Origin: Gordonia polyisoprenivorans
Lineage (GTDB): Bacteria; Actinomycetota; Actinomycetes; Mycobacteriales; Mycobacteriaceae
NCBI RefSeq assembly: GCF_017654315.1
Contig: NZ_CP072203.1
Coordinates: 372,001 to 436,000, forward strand
DNA length: 64,000 nt
Direction: 5' to 3'
Part shown: piece after piece, positions 8,235-16,924 of the stretch
Layout: every line of letters begins with the position of its first letter
Numbering within the stretch: the first letter of the stretch is position 1
The notes under the pieces: generated by a model
The model's input: only the letters and a program-made list of their open reading frames with translations
Databases searched by the model: none
Told to the model about the DNA's origin: nothing
Position numbers and translations under genes: made by a program

Positions 8235-8942
8235 TCACCACTGCAGCGCAGCGTCGTCCTCCCAGAACGTGCCGGTCGGTCCGTCGGGCCCGAGTGAGGC
8301 GAGCCGGGCGACTGTCCGGGCGCTGATCTCGGGTGCGCGCCCGGGATGGCTGCCGGGCTCGCCGCCACCGAGTTCGGTTGCGGTGATCCCGGGTTCGACC
8401 GCGTTGATCTTGATGTCGGAATAGGCCTTGGCATATTGGACGGTGAGCATCGACACCGCCGCTTTGCTGGAGCCGTACACGATGGACACGAAGTGCGACG
8501 CGGGTCGCGACGGTTCGTGGGTCGCCCAGAACGAGCCGAGAGCGCTGGACACGTTCACCACCACAGGATTCTCGGACTGCTGGAGCAGCGGCAGCGCGGC
8601 TTCGGTGACGCGGACGATGCCCACGGCGTTGGTGTCGAAGACCTCGAGAACGCTCGGACCGTCCATCGCCTCGGTGGCACCACCGGCTCGTTTGGCGATG
8701 CCGGCGTTGTTGACGAGCACATCGAGTCCGCCCTCGGCCGCGATCGTCTCGAATGCGGAGGCCACCGACGCGTCATCGGTGACGTCGAGCTGGACGAACT
8801 GCGCCCCGACCTCCTGCGCCGCGGCTCGCCCGCGACCCTCGTCTCGTGCACCGAGGTACACCCGGTGGCCTCGGCCGACGAGGAGGCGTGCGGTTTCCTT
8901 GCCGAGGCCCTTGTTGGCCCCGGTGATCACTGTGGTTGTCAT
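8235..8942 (-). CDS. SDR-family NAD(P)-dependent oxidoreductase
   Basis: A 235-residue short-chain dehydrogenase. The cofactor motif TGANKGLGKE is at residues 7-16, the NNAG motif (DVLVNNAG) near residue 80, the catalytic Ser in VVNVSSALGS, and YGSSK (Tyr-x-x-x-Lys) near residue 155, then NAVEPGITATELGG. TGANKGLG is typical of carbonyl-reductase-like SDRs that use NADPH. It is divergent from an XRE-family regulator 100 bases away that probably controls it. Substrate unknown. Confidence 0.88.
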   Translation of the reverse strand: MTTTVITGANKGLGKETARLLVGRGHRVYLGARDEGRGRAAAQEVGAQFVQLDVTDDASVASAFETIAAEGGLDVLVNNAGIAKRAGGATEAMDGPSVLEVFDTNAVGIVRVTEAALPLLQQSENPVVVNVSSALGSFWATHEPSRPASHFVSIVYGSSKAAVSMLTVQYAKAYSDIKINAVEPGITATELGGGEPGSHPGRAPEISARTVARLASLGPDGPTGTFWEDDAALQW

Positions 8943-9041
8943 GCATCGATCCTCGCGCGTCGGCGAGTTGCCAGGCAGCCGTCTGGTTGTCGTAGGACTC
9001 GCAGTACCAGGACACCGCGCGGACTGCGAGAGCAGACTGAA

Positions 9042-9908
9042 GTGGTGCGTGTGGTGAAGAACGAGGAGTTCGGCAAGACCGTCCGGCGTCATCGGGAGCG
9101 CCTCTCACCAGAAGCGGTCGGCCTCCCGGGCGGTGGGCGGCGGCGCGCTCCGGGTCTGCGTCGCGAAGAACTCGCCATGACCGCCGGTATCTCGGTGGAC
9201 TATCTGACTCGGCTCGAGCAGGGCCGGGCGACCTCCCCGTCTCCGCAGGTCGTCGAATCGTTGACGCGCGCGTTGCGTCTTCCGGACGCGGACCGCGAAC
9301 GGCTGTTCCTGCTCGCCGGTTATACCGCGCCCGGCGTCGGGCTCATCTGCACCCGGATCGCACCGAGTGTCGCGCGGATGCTCGACCGCCTCGCCGGCAC
9401 GCCGGTCGTGGTGTACGACGCCGCGTGGAATCTGCTGATCGCCAACCCCGCCTACGACGCACTAATGGGCGACACGTCGGTCCTCACGCGTTGGGAGCGG
9501 AATGCTCTGTGGCGCAACATCCACGGCCCGGCATCACGTGCGCGTCAGAGCGCGCAGGAGCACGACGCACAGATTGAGCGGCTCGTCGCCGATCTCCGGA
9601 TGACGGCAGTACGCTATCCGGCCGATCCGGCGCTGCGCGATCTGATCGATGAATTGACCTCGTCGAGTGCGAGATTCGCCGAACTCTGGGAGTCCGCCGA
9701 CGATGCGCCGGCCCCCGACGCCGCACGTCACAAGGTGATCGTTCACCCGACGGTCGGGCCGATCACCGTCGACTGCGACACCCTCGTCGTCGCCGGCGAT
9801 GACCTGCGCATCATGATCTACACTGCGGAGCCGGACACTGCCGATGCCGAGAAGCTGGACCTGGCAATCGTTCTCGGCACGCAGGCACTGTTATTACGTG
9901 GACCGTGA
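9042..9908 (+). CDS. XRE-family helix-turn-helix regulator with MmyB-like domain
   Basis: The N-terminal ~85 residues form a Cro/CI-type helix-turn-helix (APGLRREELAMTAGISVDY, then LEQGRATSPSPQVVESLTRAL). Residues 110-285 match the MmyB-like ligand-binding domain (PVVVYDAAWNLLIANPAYDALMG). Such proteins in actinobacteria usually control an adjacent SDR or reductase gene; here one is divergent. No ATG lies before the DNA-binding helix, so a GTG start is needed; 9042, 9045, 9051 and 9054 are all possible. The 3' end overlaps the convergent peroxidase-like gene by 15 bases. Confidence 0.82.
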   Translation: MVRVVKNEEFGKTVRRHRERLSPEAVGLPGGGRRRAPGLRREELAMTAGISVDYLTRLEQGRATSPSPQVVESLTRALRLPDADRERLFLLAGYTAPGVGLICTRIAPSVARMLDRLAGTPVVVYDAAWNLLIANPAYDALMGDTSVLTRWERNALWRNIHGPASRARQSAQEHDAQIERLVADLRMTAVRYPADPALRDLIDELTSSSARFAELWESADDAPAPDAARHKVIVHPTVGPITVDCDTLVVAGDDLRIMIYTAEPDTADAEKLDLAIVLGTQALLLRGP

Positions 9909-10487
9909 GCGATCCGCACGTCCCATCGCGTAGAACTCCTCGTTGGGCCGCAGGTTGGTGGCGTTGGCGATCCGATTGGACATCCCGAAGAACGCCGAGA
10001 TCGACGCGATGTCCCAGGCGTCCTCATCGGTGAAGCCGTGGTATTTCAGTGCGTCGTAATCGGATTCGGACACCGCGTAGGCCTCGGTCGAGACTTTGAG
10101 GGCGAAATCGAGCATGGCGCGTTGGCGATCGGTGATGTCGGCCTTGCGATAGTTGGCGGCGACCTGATCGGCGATCAGCGGATTCTTGGCCCGGATGCGC
10201 AGGATCGCACCGTGGGCGACGACGCAGTACTGGCATTGGTTGGGGCTCGACGTGGCGACGACGATCATCTCGCGGTCGGCCTTGGTCAGATTCCCGGGCT
10301 TGTCCATCAACGCGTCGTGGTAGGCGACGAATGCCCGGAATTCGTCGGGGCGCCGGGCCAGCAGGAGGAACACATTGGGGATGAAACCCGACTTCTCCTG
10401 TACCGCGAGGATGCGGTCACGCACATCATCGGGAAGGTCCTCAAGTGTCGGCGTCTCGAACCCGCTGATCGGGTGGGCGTCGGTCAT
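9894..10487 (-). CDS. Peroxidase-related / carboxymuconolactone decarboxylase-like (AhpD fold) protein
   Basis: A 197-residue all-helical protein of the peroxidase-related branch of the CMD/AhpD family. The key motif is NQCQYCVVAHGA: a redox CxxC followed by His three residues later, preceded by the helix KADREMIVVATSS. Related AhpD proteins act as thiol peroxidase partners. Substrate is not known. Its 3' end overlaps the XRE regulator by 15 bases; it lies 29 bases downstream of the serine hydrolase gene on the same strand and may be cotranscribed with it. Confidence 0.82.
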   Translation of the reverse strand: MTDAHPISGFETPTLEDLPDDVRDRILAVQEKSGFIPNVFLLLARRPDEFRAFVAYHDALMDKPGNLTKADREMIVVATSSPNQCQYCVVAHGAILRIRAKNPLIADQVAANYRKADITDRQRAMLDFALKVSTEAYAVSESDYDALKYHGFTDEDAWDIASISAFFGMSNRIANATNLRPNEEFYAMGRADRSRST

Positions 10488-10516
10488 GGTTGCTCCGTCT
10501 CAGCCTGGGAGGTAGG

Positions 10517-11362
10517 TCAGCCCAGGAGATCTCGTGCCACCTGGGACACGGTGACCCTACCCTGCGGCTGACCACCCTGACCCGCAAGGTTGTTCATGAT
10601 GGCGACGACGAATCGCTGGTTGTCGCCGGCGAATCCGATGGAGTTCATCACCGACCCGCCCTGCTCGTCGGACCAACCATTCTTGTTGCCGGGCGCCAGA
10701 TTCGCGGGCAACGACTTGATCCCCCACTGCTGATCCGCGGCGACGCCACGCATCTCGCCGATGAGGTAGGCGCGGTCGGCCGGCGCCGTGCGGGTGAGAA
10801 CGTAGTCGACCAGTCGTGCGAGGTCGCGCGGTGTGTCCTTCTGGAATCCCCAATAGGGATAGAACTCGGTGAATCCTCGCTGCGGCGCCAGCGACGTCAT
10901 CCCGAACGCGCGGAAGTCGCGGTTGAAGGTCTGGTGATCAGGCCCGGCGAAGGCGAACCAGAGTCGATCGGTCGCCTCGTCGTCGGAGCTGTTGAGCATG
11001 GCGTGCATGTCGGCGCGATTGGCGGGCGAGAGCGTGATCGCACCCGATCGCACGCGGTTCAGCAGGTCGGTGGCGATCGCCAGCTTGATCGTCGACGCCG
11101 TCCACACCGGGGTGTCGGCGTTGCGATCGGCGTACGTCGCACCGGTGACGCGGTCGATCACCACGATCCCGGTGTGGCCCGGCCGGGTGGCCGCGTAGGC
11201 GTCGGCGGCGGTCAGCCGACCCGGTAGCTCGACGGCACGCGCGATGTCACCCAGAGGTGCGGCGTGTGCCGGTGCTCCGGTGACGGACACGACCGATGCC
11301 GCCACCGCCGAGAGCGCTGCGGCGAGGGCTGTACGAATCATGTGTCGTCGCATGGGCGCCAC
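10517..11362 (-). CDS. Secreted class A beta-lactamase-like serine hydrolase
   Basis: A 281-residue exported protein with signal peptide (residues 1-35, ending APAHAAP). The nucleophile motif SxxK is visible as TASTIKLA near residue 90. An SDN-like loop appears as NSSDDEATDRLWF, and a KTG-equivalent as KNGWSDEQGG near residue 230. The motifs are degenerate (SSD for SDN, KNG for KTG), so this is more likely a beta-lactamase-fold hydrolase than an efficient antibiotic-degrading enzyme. A start at 11353 is also possible. Confidence 0.75.
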   Translation of the reverse strand: MAPMRRHMIRTALAAALSAVAASVVSVTGAPAHAAPLGDIARAVELPGRLTAADAYAATRPGHTGIVVIDRVTGATYADRNADTPVWTASTIKLAIATDLLNRVRSGAITLSPANRADMHAMLNSSDDEATDRLWFAFAGPDHQTFNRDFRAFGMTSLAPQRGFTEFYPYWGFQKDTPRDLARLVDYVLTRTAPADRAYLIGEMRGVAADQQWGIKSLPANLAPGNKNGWSDEQGGSVMNSIGFAGDNQRFVVAIMNNLAGQGGQPQGRVTVSQVARDLLG

Positions 11363-11506
11363 CGTACGGCACAGCCCTCATCGCACCCGACATCGAGTCG
11401 GATATGACGGAAACAGGTAGTTATAAATCGGAAAAGTCCGGCGCCCGATCCGTTTTCGCTCGCAATTCAGAACGGTAAAAGTTCTTCTGTCGGCTAAGGA
11501 GTTCTG

Positions 11507-13159
11507 ATGACACAGACGAGCGCGAGGCCCGAAGCGGGTGACAACCGGAACCTGCGCAGAGACGTCGGTTTGATCGGTCTGCTGTTCGCCAGCGTCGGTT
11601 CGATCATCGGTAGCGGATGGCTTTTCGGCGCGATGAATGCCGCGCAGAAGGCGGGTCCGGCGGCGATCATCTCGTGGTCGATCGGTGCGGTCATGATTTT
11701 GCTGATCGCACTGACCTTCGCCGAACTCGGCACCATGTTCCCGGTCTCCGGTGGCGTGGTTCGCTTCCCGCACATCGCCTTTGGCTCGTTCGCGAGCTAC
11801 ACCAGCGGTTGGATCCTGTGGATCGCGTGCGGCACGGTCGCGCCGATCGAGGTGGAGGGCGCCCTGCAGTACGCCACCAAGTACGCCGCGTTCACCTCCA
11901 AATCGACGGTCAACGGCGACACGGTGCACACGCTGACCGGCCTCGGCTACCTCACCGCCGTGGTCCTCCTCGCACTCTTCGTGGTGGTCAACTACATCGG
12001 CGTCCGCTGGTTCGCCCGAGTCAACAACGTGCTGGTGTGGTGGAAGCTGGCGATCATCACCGTCGTCGTGATCGCCTTCCTCGTCACCCAGTTCCATCCC
12101 AGCAACTTCACCTCCAAAGGCTTCATGCCCAACGGCTGGGAAGGCGTGTTCACCGCGATCGCCACCTCGGGAATCGTGTTCTCGTTTCTGGGTTTCCGTC
12201 AGGGCATCGAGCTCGCCGGCGAAACGTCGAATCCCCGGAAGTACGTGCCCATCGCCGTCATCGGGTCGGTGATCCTCACCGGCATCATCTATGTGGCGTT
12301 GCAGGTGGCGTTCATCGGTTCTCTCAATCCGCGTGACTTCATCCACGGGTGGGCGACCATGGGGTTCACCAACGACTTCGGTCCGCTCGCCGCAATCGCC
12401 ACCGCCATCGGACTCGGCTGGCTCGCCACGCTGCTCTACATCGACGCGATCATCTCCCCCGGAGACACCGGATTGATCTACACCACCGTCACCTCACGCG
12501 TGTCCTATGCCATGGCGCGCAACGGCAATGCGCCGAAGGCACTGGCCAAGACGACCAACCGCGGTGTCCCGCTGATCAGCCTGTTCGTCGCCTTCGTCCT
12601 CGGTCTGATCATCCTGTTGCCCTTCCCGAGCTGGCAGCAACTCGTCGGGTTCATCACCTCGGCGACCGTGCTGTCCTTTGCTGCAGGGCCTGTTGTCGTT
12701 GCGGCACTGCGTCGTTCGGACCCCGAGCGCGAACGGCCGTTCCGTGTGCCCGGCGGCGACGTGATCCCGGTGTTGGCGTTCGTCGCCTCCAATCTCATCG
12801 CCGTCTGGTCGACGTGGACGATCAACCTCAAACTGTTCATAGCCGTCCTGATCGGCCTCGTCCTGCTGGCCATCCTGGAGATGGTGTACGACCAGCCGGT
12901 GCTCGAGATGCGTTCAGGCTCATGGATGATCCTGTGGCTGGCCGGTCTCGCCCTGATCTCCTATCTGGCCGGCAACCTCGACAGCAGCGCCATCCTCGGC
13001 TTCTGGTGGGCAAACATCATCACCGTGGTGTTCAGCGTCGTCGTGTTCTATCTCGCCGTGCACTTCCGATTGAACAAGGCCACGATGACCGAACACATGG
13101 ACGCGGTGCTGGCCGAGGCCGACGCCGAAGAGCAGGAACTCGGGCCCGCGGCGAGCTGA
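11507..13159 (+). CDS. APC-superfamily amino-acid permease
   Basis: A 550-residue permease with 12 or more predicted membrane helices. Helix 1 carries the substrate-binding glycine motif ASVGSIIGSGWLFGA; helix 6 contains FSFLGFRQGIELAGET. These are standard for the amino acid-polyamine-organocation superfamily. A C-terminal cytoplasmic tail is acidic (LAEADAEEQE). A strong AAGGAG ribosome site precedes the ATG. Substrate unknown. The gene ends 3 bases before the stop of a convergent small membrane protein. Confidence 0.88.
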   Translation: MTQTSARPEAGDNRNLRRDVGLIGLLFASVGSIIGSGWLFGAMNAAQKAGPAAIISWSIGAVMILLIALTFAELGTMFPVSGGVVRFPHIAFGSFASYTSGWILWIACGTVAPIEVEGALQYATKYAAFTSKSTVNGDTVHTLTGLGYLTAVVLLALFVVVNYIGVRWFARVNNVLVWWKLAIITVVVIAFLVTQFHPSNFTSKGFMPNGWEGVFTAIATSGIVFSFLGFRQGIELAGETSNPRKYVPIAVIGSVILTGIIYVALQVAFIGSLNPRDFIHGWATMGFTNDFGPLAAIATAIGLGWLATLLYIDAIISPGDTGLIYTTVTSRVSYAMARNGNAPKALAKTTNRGVPLISLFVAFVLGLIILLPFPSWQQLVGFITSATVLSFAAGPVVVAALRRSDPERERPFRVPGGDVIPVLAFVASNLIAVWSTWTINLKLFIAVLIGLVLLAILEMVYDQPVLEMRSGSWMILWLAGLALISYLAGNLDSSAILGFWWANIITVVFSVVVFYLAVHFRLNKATMTEHMDAVLAEADAEEQELGPAAS

Positions 13160-13162
13160 CAA

Positions 13163-13435
13163 TCAGCCCAGGATCAGCCATCCGAATCGCAGGACGACAG
13201 CGGTGACGCCGAAGACCGCCACGGCAATGAGCCACCGGCGGGCGAGCCGTTCCCGGGCGTCCCTGCCCTGGATGTCCCCGCCCCGGATGTCCCTGCCCTT
13301 GATGTCACGGTCGCGTCCCGGACGTTCGCGCAGATAGACGTAGGCCGCGGCGAGCGCGCTGAACGCGGCGGCCACACCGACGACGGTGATGACCGTGATC
13401 ATCACCAGGTCGGTCGTGCCGGCGGGTTCTCGCAT
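13163..13435 (-). CDS. Small membrane protein with GRDI pentapeptide repeats
   Basis: A 90-residue protein with one helix near the N-terminus (MITVITVVGVAAAFSALAAAYVYL) and one at the C-terminus (WLIAVAVFGVTAVVLRFGW). The short hydrophilic loop between them holds repeats of the form G-R/G-D-I-K/R/Q, encoded by three 15-base DNA repeats. Not a recognised family. The start at 13435 gives a compact protein; longer in-frame extensions have no protein character. Coding status is likely but not certain. Confidence 0.5.
   Translation of the reverse strand: MREPAGTTDLVMITVITVVGVAAAFSALAAAYVYLRERPGRDRDIKGRDIRGGDIQGRDARERLARRWLIAVAVFGVTAVVLRFGWLILG
13259..13303. repeat. Three tandem 15-base repeats
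   Basis: Units at 13259-13273, 13274-13288 and 13289-13303 follow the pattern GTCCC-GCCC-GGAT with one or two differences each. Being a multiple of three, the array keeps the frame of the small membrane protein and codes for its loop pentapeptides. Confidence 0.8.
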
Positions 13436-13532
13436 GGCCCCGTCGATCCTACCCAGCACCAACTGGTGTCCTCGGTCCCTAGGCGTCGGCGTCGTCGGCG
13501 CGGACGATGGAAGGTGAACGAGGAGGTCAGCA

Positions 13533-13795
13533 ATGATCCGAGAATTCTCGAACCTTCGACTCGACGATGCCGCCGAGGACGCCGGCGGCAAGGGCGCCAA
13601 CCTCGATGAACTGTGCAGCGCCGGACTGCAGGTGCCACCGGGATTCGTGCCGCTCCCGTTCGTGCGGACGAAATCGAGACTTCGCTGTGTGGGCAGGCTC
13701 CGTCGACGAATACCGACATTCGCCCAACGCCTCGTCGAACGCAGGCTCACGCCTGCCGGCGGGAATTGGTCCTTGATCCTCCCGGTGACCACATC
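13533..13795 (+). pseudogene. Remnant of a PEP synthase / PEP-utilising enzyme gene
   Basis: An AGGAGG ribosome site precedes an ATG, and the first ~37 codons read as the start of a pyruvate-phosphate-dikinase N-terminal domain (AAEDAGGKGANLDEL, then SAGLQVPPGFVPL). After about 13650 the frame loses meaning, but the +2 frame gives DEIETSLCGQAPS, the motif near the C-terminus of PEP synthases. The original frame then gives FAQRLVERRL, which fits what follows that motif. So the beginning and end of a ~750-codon gene are joined by a large internal deletion, with later frameshifts. PEP synthase and rifampin phosphotransferase share the N-terminal motif; the CGQAPS motif favours the former. Confidence 0.65.
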
Positions 13796-13846
13796 GCCGG
13801 GGAATCGACGCGACGAGCCACCAAGGTCGGTGCCCTGGGCTCCCGG

Positions 13847-14890
13847 CTACTCCGGAACCACCACGGCACGCCCGCGCAACTCATTCGCCGCGAGCTTGCG
13901 GTAGGCCTCGAGGGCGTTGTCGAGGGTGAAGCGCTCCACCGCAACATCGAGCACACCGTCGCGCGCCAGGTCGAGCACCTCCATGAGTTCATCACGGGCA
14001 CCCCAGTAGGGTGCACGCACCGACACCTCGTAGGGCTGGGCGAAGATGCCCACCTTGGCCGTGGCCACCCCGTCTCCGAGTCCGACGATGGTCACATCAC
14101 CCATCGCGCCGACCACTCCCATCGCGGTGTCGATGGTCGGCTGGTATCCGACGAAGTCGAAAACTGCGGTGGCACCGTCGCTTCCGGTGATCTTGCGGAC
14201 ATTCGCGATGGCATCTGCGTCGCTGAGTACTGCCTCATGAGCGCCGACGTCCTTGGCGAAGGCCAGCTTCTCCTCGGTCACATCGAGCGCGATGATCCGG
14301 GAGGGGGTCAGGTGACGCAGCATCTGAATGGCGACGTGACCGAGCCCGCCGGAACCGATCACCACGGCCGTCGTGCCGCCGACGAGCTTGCTCAGCGACG
14401 GCTTTATCGCGTGATAAGGCGTTAACCCGGCGTCGGTGAGCGGAACGGTCGTTACCGGATCGAGGTCACCGATCGGAACGAGATGCCGCGCGTCGTCGAC
14501 GATGAGGTACTCGGCCATCGCGCCATCGGTACCCAGTCCGGGCGGCGTGATCCCCAATTCGATTGCGCGCGAACAGTAGTTCTCCAGCCCTCGAGCACAG
14601 AAGTGGCAAATCCCGCATCCCCACGGGCCGTACACCGCAACGGCGGTACCCTCGGAGATCGACGAGACCCCCTGTCCCACTTCGGCAACGACACCCACAC
14701 CTTCATGGCCGAGGATCATCGGCAGGGGATACGGGAAGTTCTCTGCAGGCATGTTCAGAACGAAGTCGTCGGAGTGGCAGGCGCCCGCTGCGGCGACCTT
14801 GAGCAGTACCTGCCCGGGGCCAGGCGCCGGCTTGCTCACGTCACGGAGTTCGGGCTCGGAACCGGGCTTGATCATCTGGACGGCCTTCAT
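13847..14890 (-). CDS. Zinc-dependent NAD(P) alcohol dehydrogenase
   Basis: A 347-residue medium-chain dehydrogenase. Catalytic-zinc residues are seen in GACHSDD (Cys-His pair) and GHEGVGVV (the HE motif). The structural zinc site has four cysteines in CGICHFCARGLENYC. The Rossmann motif GSGGLGHVAIQML is near residue 175, with an acidic IIALDVTEEK strand end that suggests NAD preference. It closely resembles actinobacterial secondary-alcohol dehydrogenases. Its 3' end lies just past the PEP synthase remnant. An amidohydrolase gene about 100 bases downstream of the divergent edge has no clear link. Confidence 0.88.
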   Translation of the reverse strand: MKAVQMIKPGSEPELRDVSKPAPGPGQVLLKVAAAGACHSDDFVLNMPAENFPYPLPMILGHEGVGVVAEVGQGVSSISEGTAVAVYGPWGCGICHFCARGLENYCSRAIELGITPPGLGTDGAMAEYLIVDDARHLVPIGDLDPVTTVPLTDAGLTPYHAIKPSLSKLVGGTTAVVIGSGGLGHVAIQMLRHLTPSRIIALDVTEEKLAFAKDVGAHEAVLSDADAIANVRKITGSDGATAVFDFVGYQPTIDTAMGVVGAMGDVTIVGLGDGVATAKVGIFAQPYEVSVRAPYWGARDELMEVLDLARDGVLDVAVERFTLDNALEAYRKLAANELRGRAVVVPE

Positions 14891-14998
14891 CTGGCATCAC
14901 CTTCCTGCGTTGTCGCCCCCCTTCCTTGTTACGCTCTGATGGCCGGAATCGCATGGGTCGTCGGCCCCCACTTCGCGGTCGTCTCCGCGGAGGGCCGT

Positions 14999-15781
14999 CT
15001 ACGGGGAGGACGGATCGACCGCGACGCCGAGCCGATACAGCTCGATGGCATTGGTGCGAACAACCGCATCGGCGTGCTCGGCACCGGCCACCTGGAGAAC
15101 ACGATCGAGATCACCGTCCTGGAACGGAATTGCGGCGCGAGTCGAGGGCAAATCGGTGCCGAAGACCAATCCGCGCGGATTGGCGGAGAGGATGTCCGCC
15201 ATCAACGCGTCGGGATCGGTGATGGACATCCGGCCGAATCCGGTTGCCTTGATCACCAATCCGTGTTCCACGAGAGTGAGCAGGATGCCGGTCGCGTCGT
15301 CGGACATCGCAAGGTGATCGATGGTGGCCGCGGGTAGTCGCCGGAGCATGGGTGCCAGATCGGGCAGCGCCTTCGCGTCGAGATAGAACTCGCTGTGCCA
15401 CCCGGCGACCTCGTACACCCGATGGGCGAACCGCGAGACCTCCGACAACGACAGGACCGGGCCCCGATACAGATTGAATCGGACCGCACGGATGCCCGCG
15501 GCATCGAGCTCACGAATCCGCTCGTCACTCACATCGGCCGGCAGCTGGGTCACCCCGACGTAGCCATCACCGAGTTCGCGCAGTGCGGCGATCAGGTAGT
15601 CCTGGGCGCTGCCCTGGAAGGAACCGGCCACCACCACTCCTCCGGACACCCCCAAGGGTCTGACCCGTTCGAGGTAGTCGTGCACATCGAACGGTTCGGG
15701 GACGTAACCGTTGTTGCCGACCAGTGGAAACCGCGGATCGATGATGTGGCAGTGGGCGTCGATGACCGGCATGGCAGCCAT
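14999..15781 (-). CDS. Amidohydrolase-2 family metal-dependent hydrolase
   Basis: A ~260-residue TIM-barrel hydrolase of the amidohydrolase-2 family, which includes 2-pyrone-4,6-dicarboxylate hydrolase-type lactonases. Seen: metal-binding DAHCHIIDPRFP at the N-terminus, IDHLAM (His) near residue 155, and VFGTDLPSTRA (Asp) near residue 220, the usual His/His/Asp metal set. Start could be 15781 or 15772 (MPVIDAH). Substrate unknown. It is upstream of the alcohol dehydrogenase on the same strand, but separated by about 100 bases. Confidence 0.8.
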   Translation of the reverse strand: MAAMPVIDAHCHIIDPRFPLVGNNGYVPEPFDVHDYLERVRPLGVSGGVVVAGSFQGSAQDYLIAALRELGDGYVGVTQLPADVSDERIRELDAAGIRAVRFNLYRGPVLSLSEVSRFAHRVYEVAGWHSEFYLDAKALPDLAPMLRRLPAATIDHLAMSDDATGILLTLVEHGLVIKATGFGRMSITDPDALMADILSANPRGLVFGTDLPSTRAAIPFQDGDLDRVLQVAGAEHADAVVRTNAIELYRLGVAVDPSSP

Positions 15782-15922
15782 GCTACGGATTCGGGACTGT
15801 ACCGGCCCTTTCACGTCCGACCTGGCCGTTTCGCGCGGTGTGCGCGTAATGATGGTCCTTCGGCGTCGGGGTCGTCAGGATCTCCTGGTGCCAGAATGTC
15901 CATACAGTGAGCCCGATCGCCC

Positions 15923-16924
15923 ATGATCGAGGTGTCCCGTCTTAACAAGGTCTTCACCACGCCCTCGGGACCGGTGACCGTCCTCGACGACGTGACCTTC
16001 TCCGTCTCCGGGGGTGAGATCTTCGCCGTCGTCGGCCCGTCCGGTGCGGGCAAGTCCACGCTGACCCAATGCCTGAATCTGTTGCAGCGGCCGACCTCCG
16101 GTGAGGTGATCGTCAACGGCGAAAACCTCGCGCATCTCGACGCCGGCGCCTTGCGGGCCGCGCGGCGACGTATCGGAACCGTCTTTCAGTCGGCGAATCT
16201 GTTGTCACGCAGAACCGCAGCCGAGAACGTCGCGCTCCCACTCGAGTATCTCGGCGCGACCAAAGCCGCCATTCGAACGCGGGTGGGCGAGTTGCTCGAT
16301 CGCGTCGGCATGGCCGACCGAGCCGATCTCTATCCCCATCAGCTCTCCGGAGGGCAGCGGCAGCGCGTGGGAATCGCTCGGGCCCTCGCGCTCAAACCCG
16401 CCGTCTTGCTCTCCGACGAGGCGACTTCTGGTCTCGATCCGCAGGCGACGACGTCGTTCCTGAACCTCCTCGGCGACGTCCGCGAGGAGCTGGGCCTCGC
16501 CGTGGTGTTCATCACCCACGAGATGGATGTCATCACCCGGATCGCCGACCGCGCCGGTCGCCTCGACCATGGGCGCATCGTCGAGCAGGGGGCGGTGGCA
16601 GATCTCGTCCTCGACCCCGACTCGGTACTGGGGAAGGCGTTGCGCCCGCGCGGAACCGCCGCCCCCGTCGCGCCCGGCCGCAGCAGCGTCGAGGTGACCT
16701 ACAACTCGGCGGCCGTACCACCGGACTGGATCGCACGGGTGTCGAGCACCATCGGTACCACCGTCGGTGTGCTCGGCGCGAACATCCAAAGCGTCGACGG
16801 CGTCACCGCAGGCGAACTCACCGTCTCCGTCGAGGACCACTCGCTCGAGGCCTTCTCCGCCGAGGCCGCCACCTACGGGATCACCGTCGGCGCCGGCGCA
16901 CGTTCCCAGGAGGCCACGGTATGA
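15923..16924 (+). CDS. metN: Methionine ABC importer, ATP-binding protein MetN
   Basis: A 333-residue ABC ATPase. Walker A is GPSGAGKST (residues ~37-45), Q-loop VFQSANLLSRRT, signature LSGGQRQRVGIARAL, Walker B AVLLSDEATSGLD, switch FITHEMD. After residue 245 there is an extra regulatory domain (SVEVTYNSAAVPPDW ... ELTVSVEDHSLEAFSAEA) that matches the NIL domain of MetN, which binds methionine and inhibits transport. Followed at once by metI (ATGA overlap) and metQ. No S-box riboswitch was recognised upstream. Confidence 0.9.
   Translation: MIEVSRLNKVFTTPSGPVTVLDDVTFSVSGGEIFAVVGPSGAGKSTLTQCLNLLQRPTSGEVIVNGENLAHLDAGALRAARRRIGTVFQSANLLSRRTAAENVALPLEYLGATKAAIRTRVGELLDRVGMADRADLYPHQLSGGQRQRVGIARALALKPAVLLSDEATSGLDPQATTSFLNLLGDVREELGLAVVFITHEMDVITRIADRAGRLDHGRIVEQGAVADLVLDPDSVLGKALRPRGTAAPVAPGRSSVEVTYNSAAVPPDWIARVSSTIGTTVGVLGANIQSVDGVTAGELTVSVEDHSLEAFSAEAATYGITVGAGARSQEATV

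Noticed and set aside
15790..15922. S-box or SAM riboswitch before metNIQ
   Set aside because: No conserved stem pattern or core motif could be found in the 130 bases upstream.
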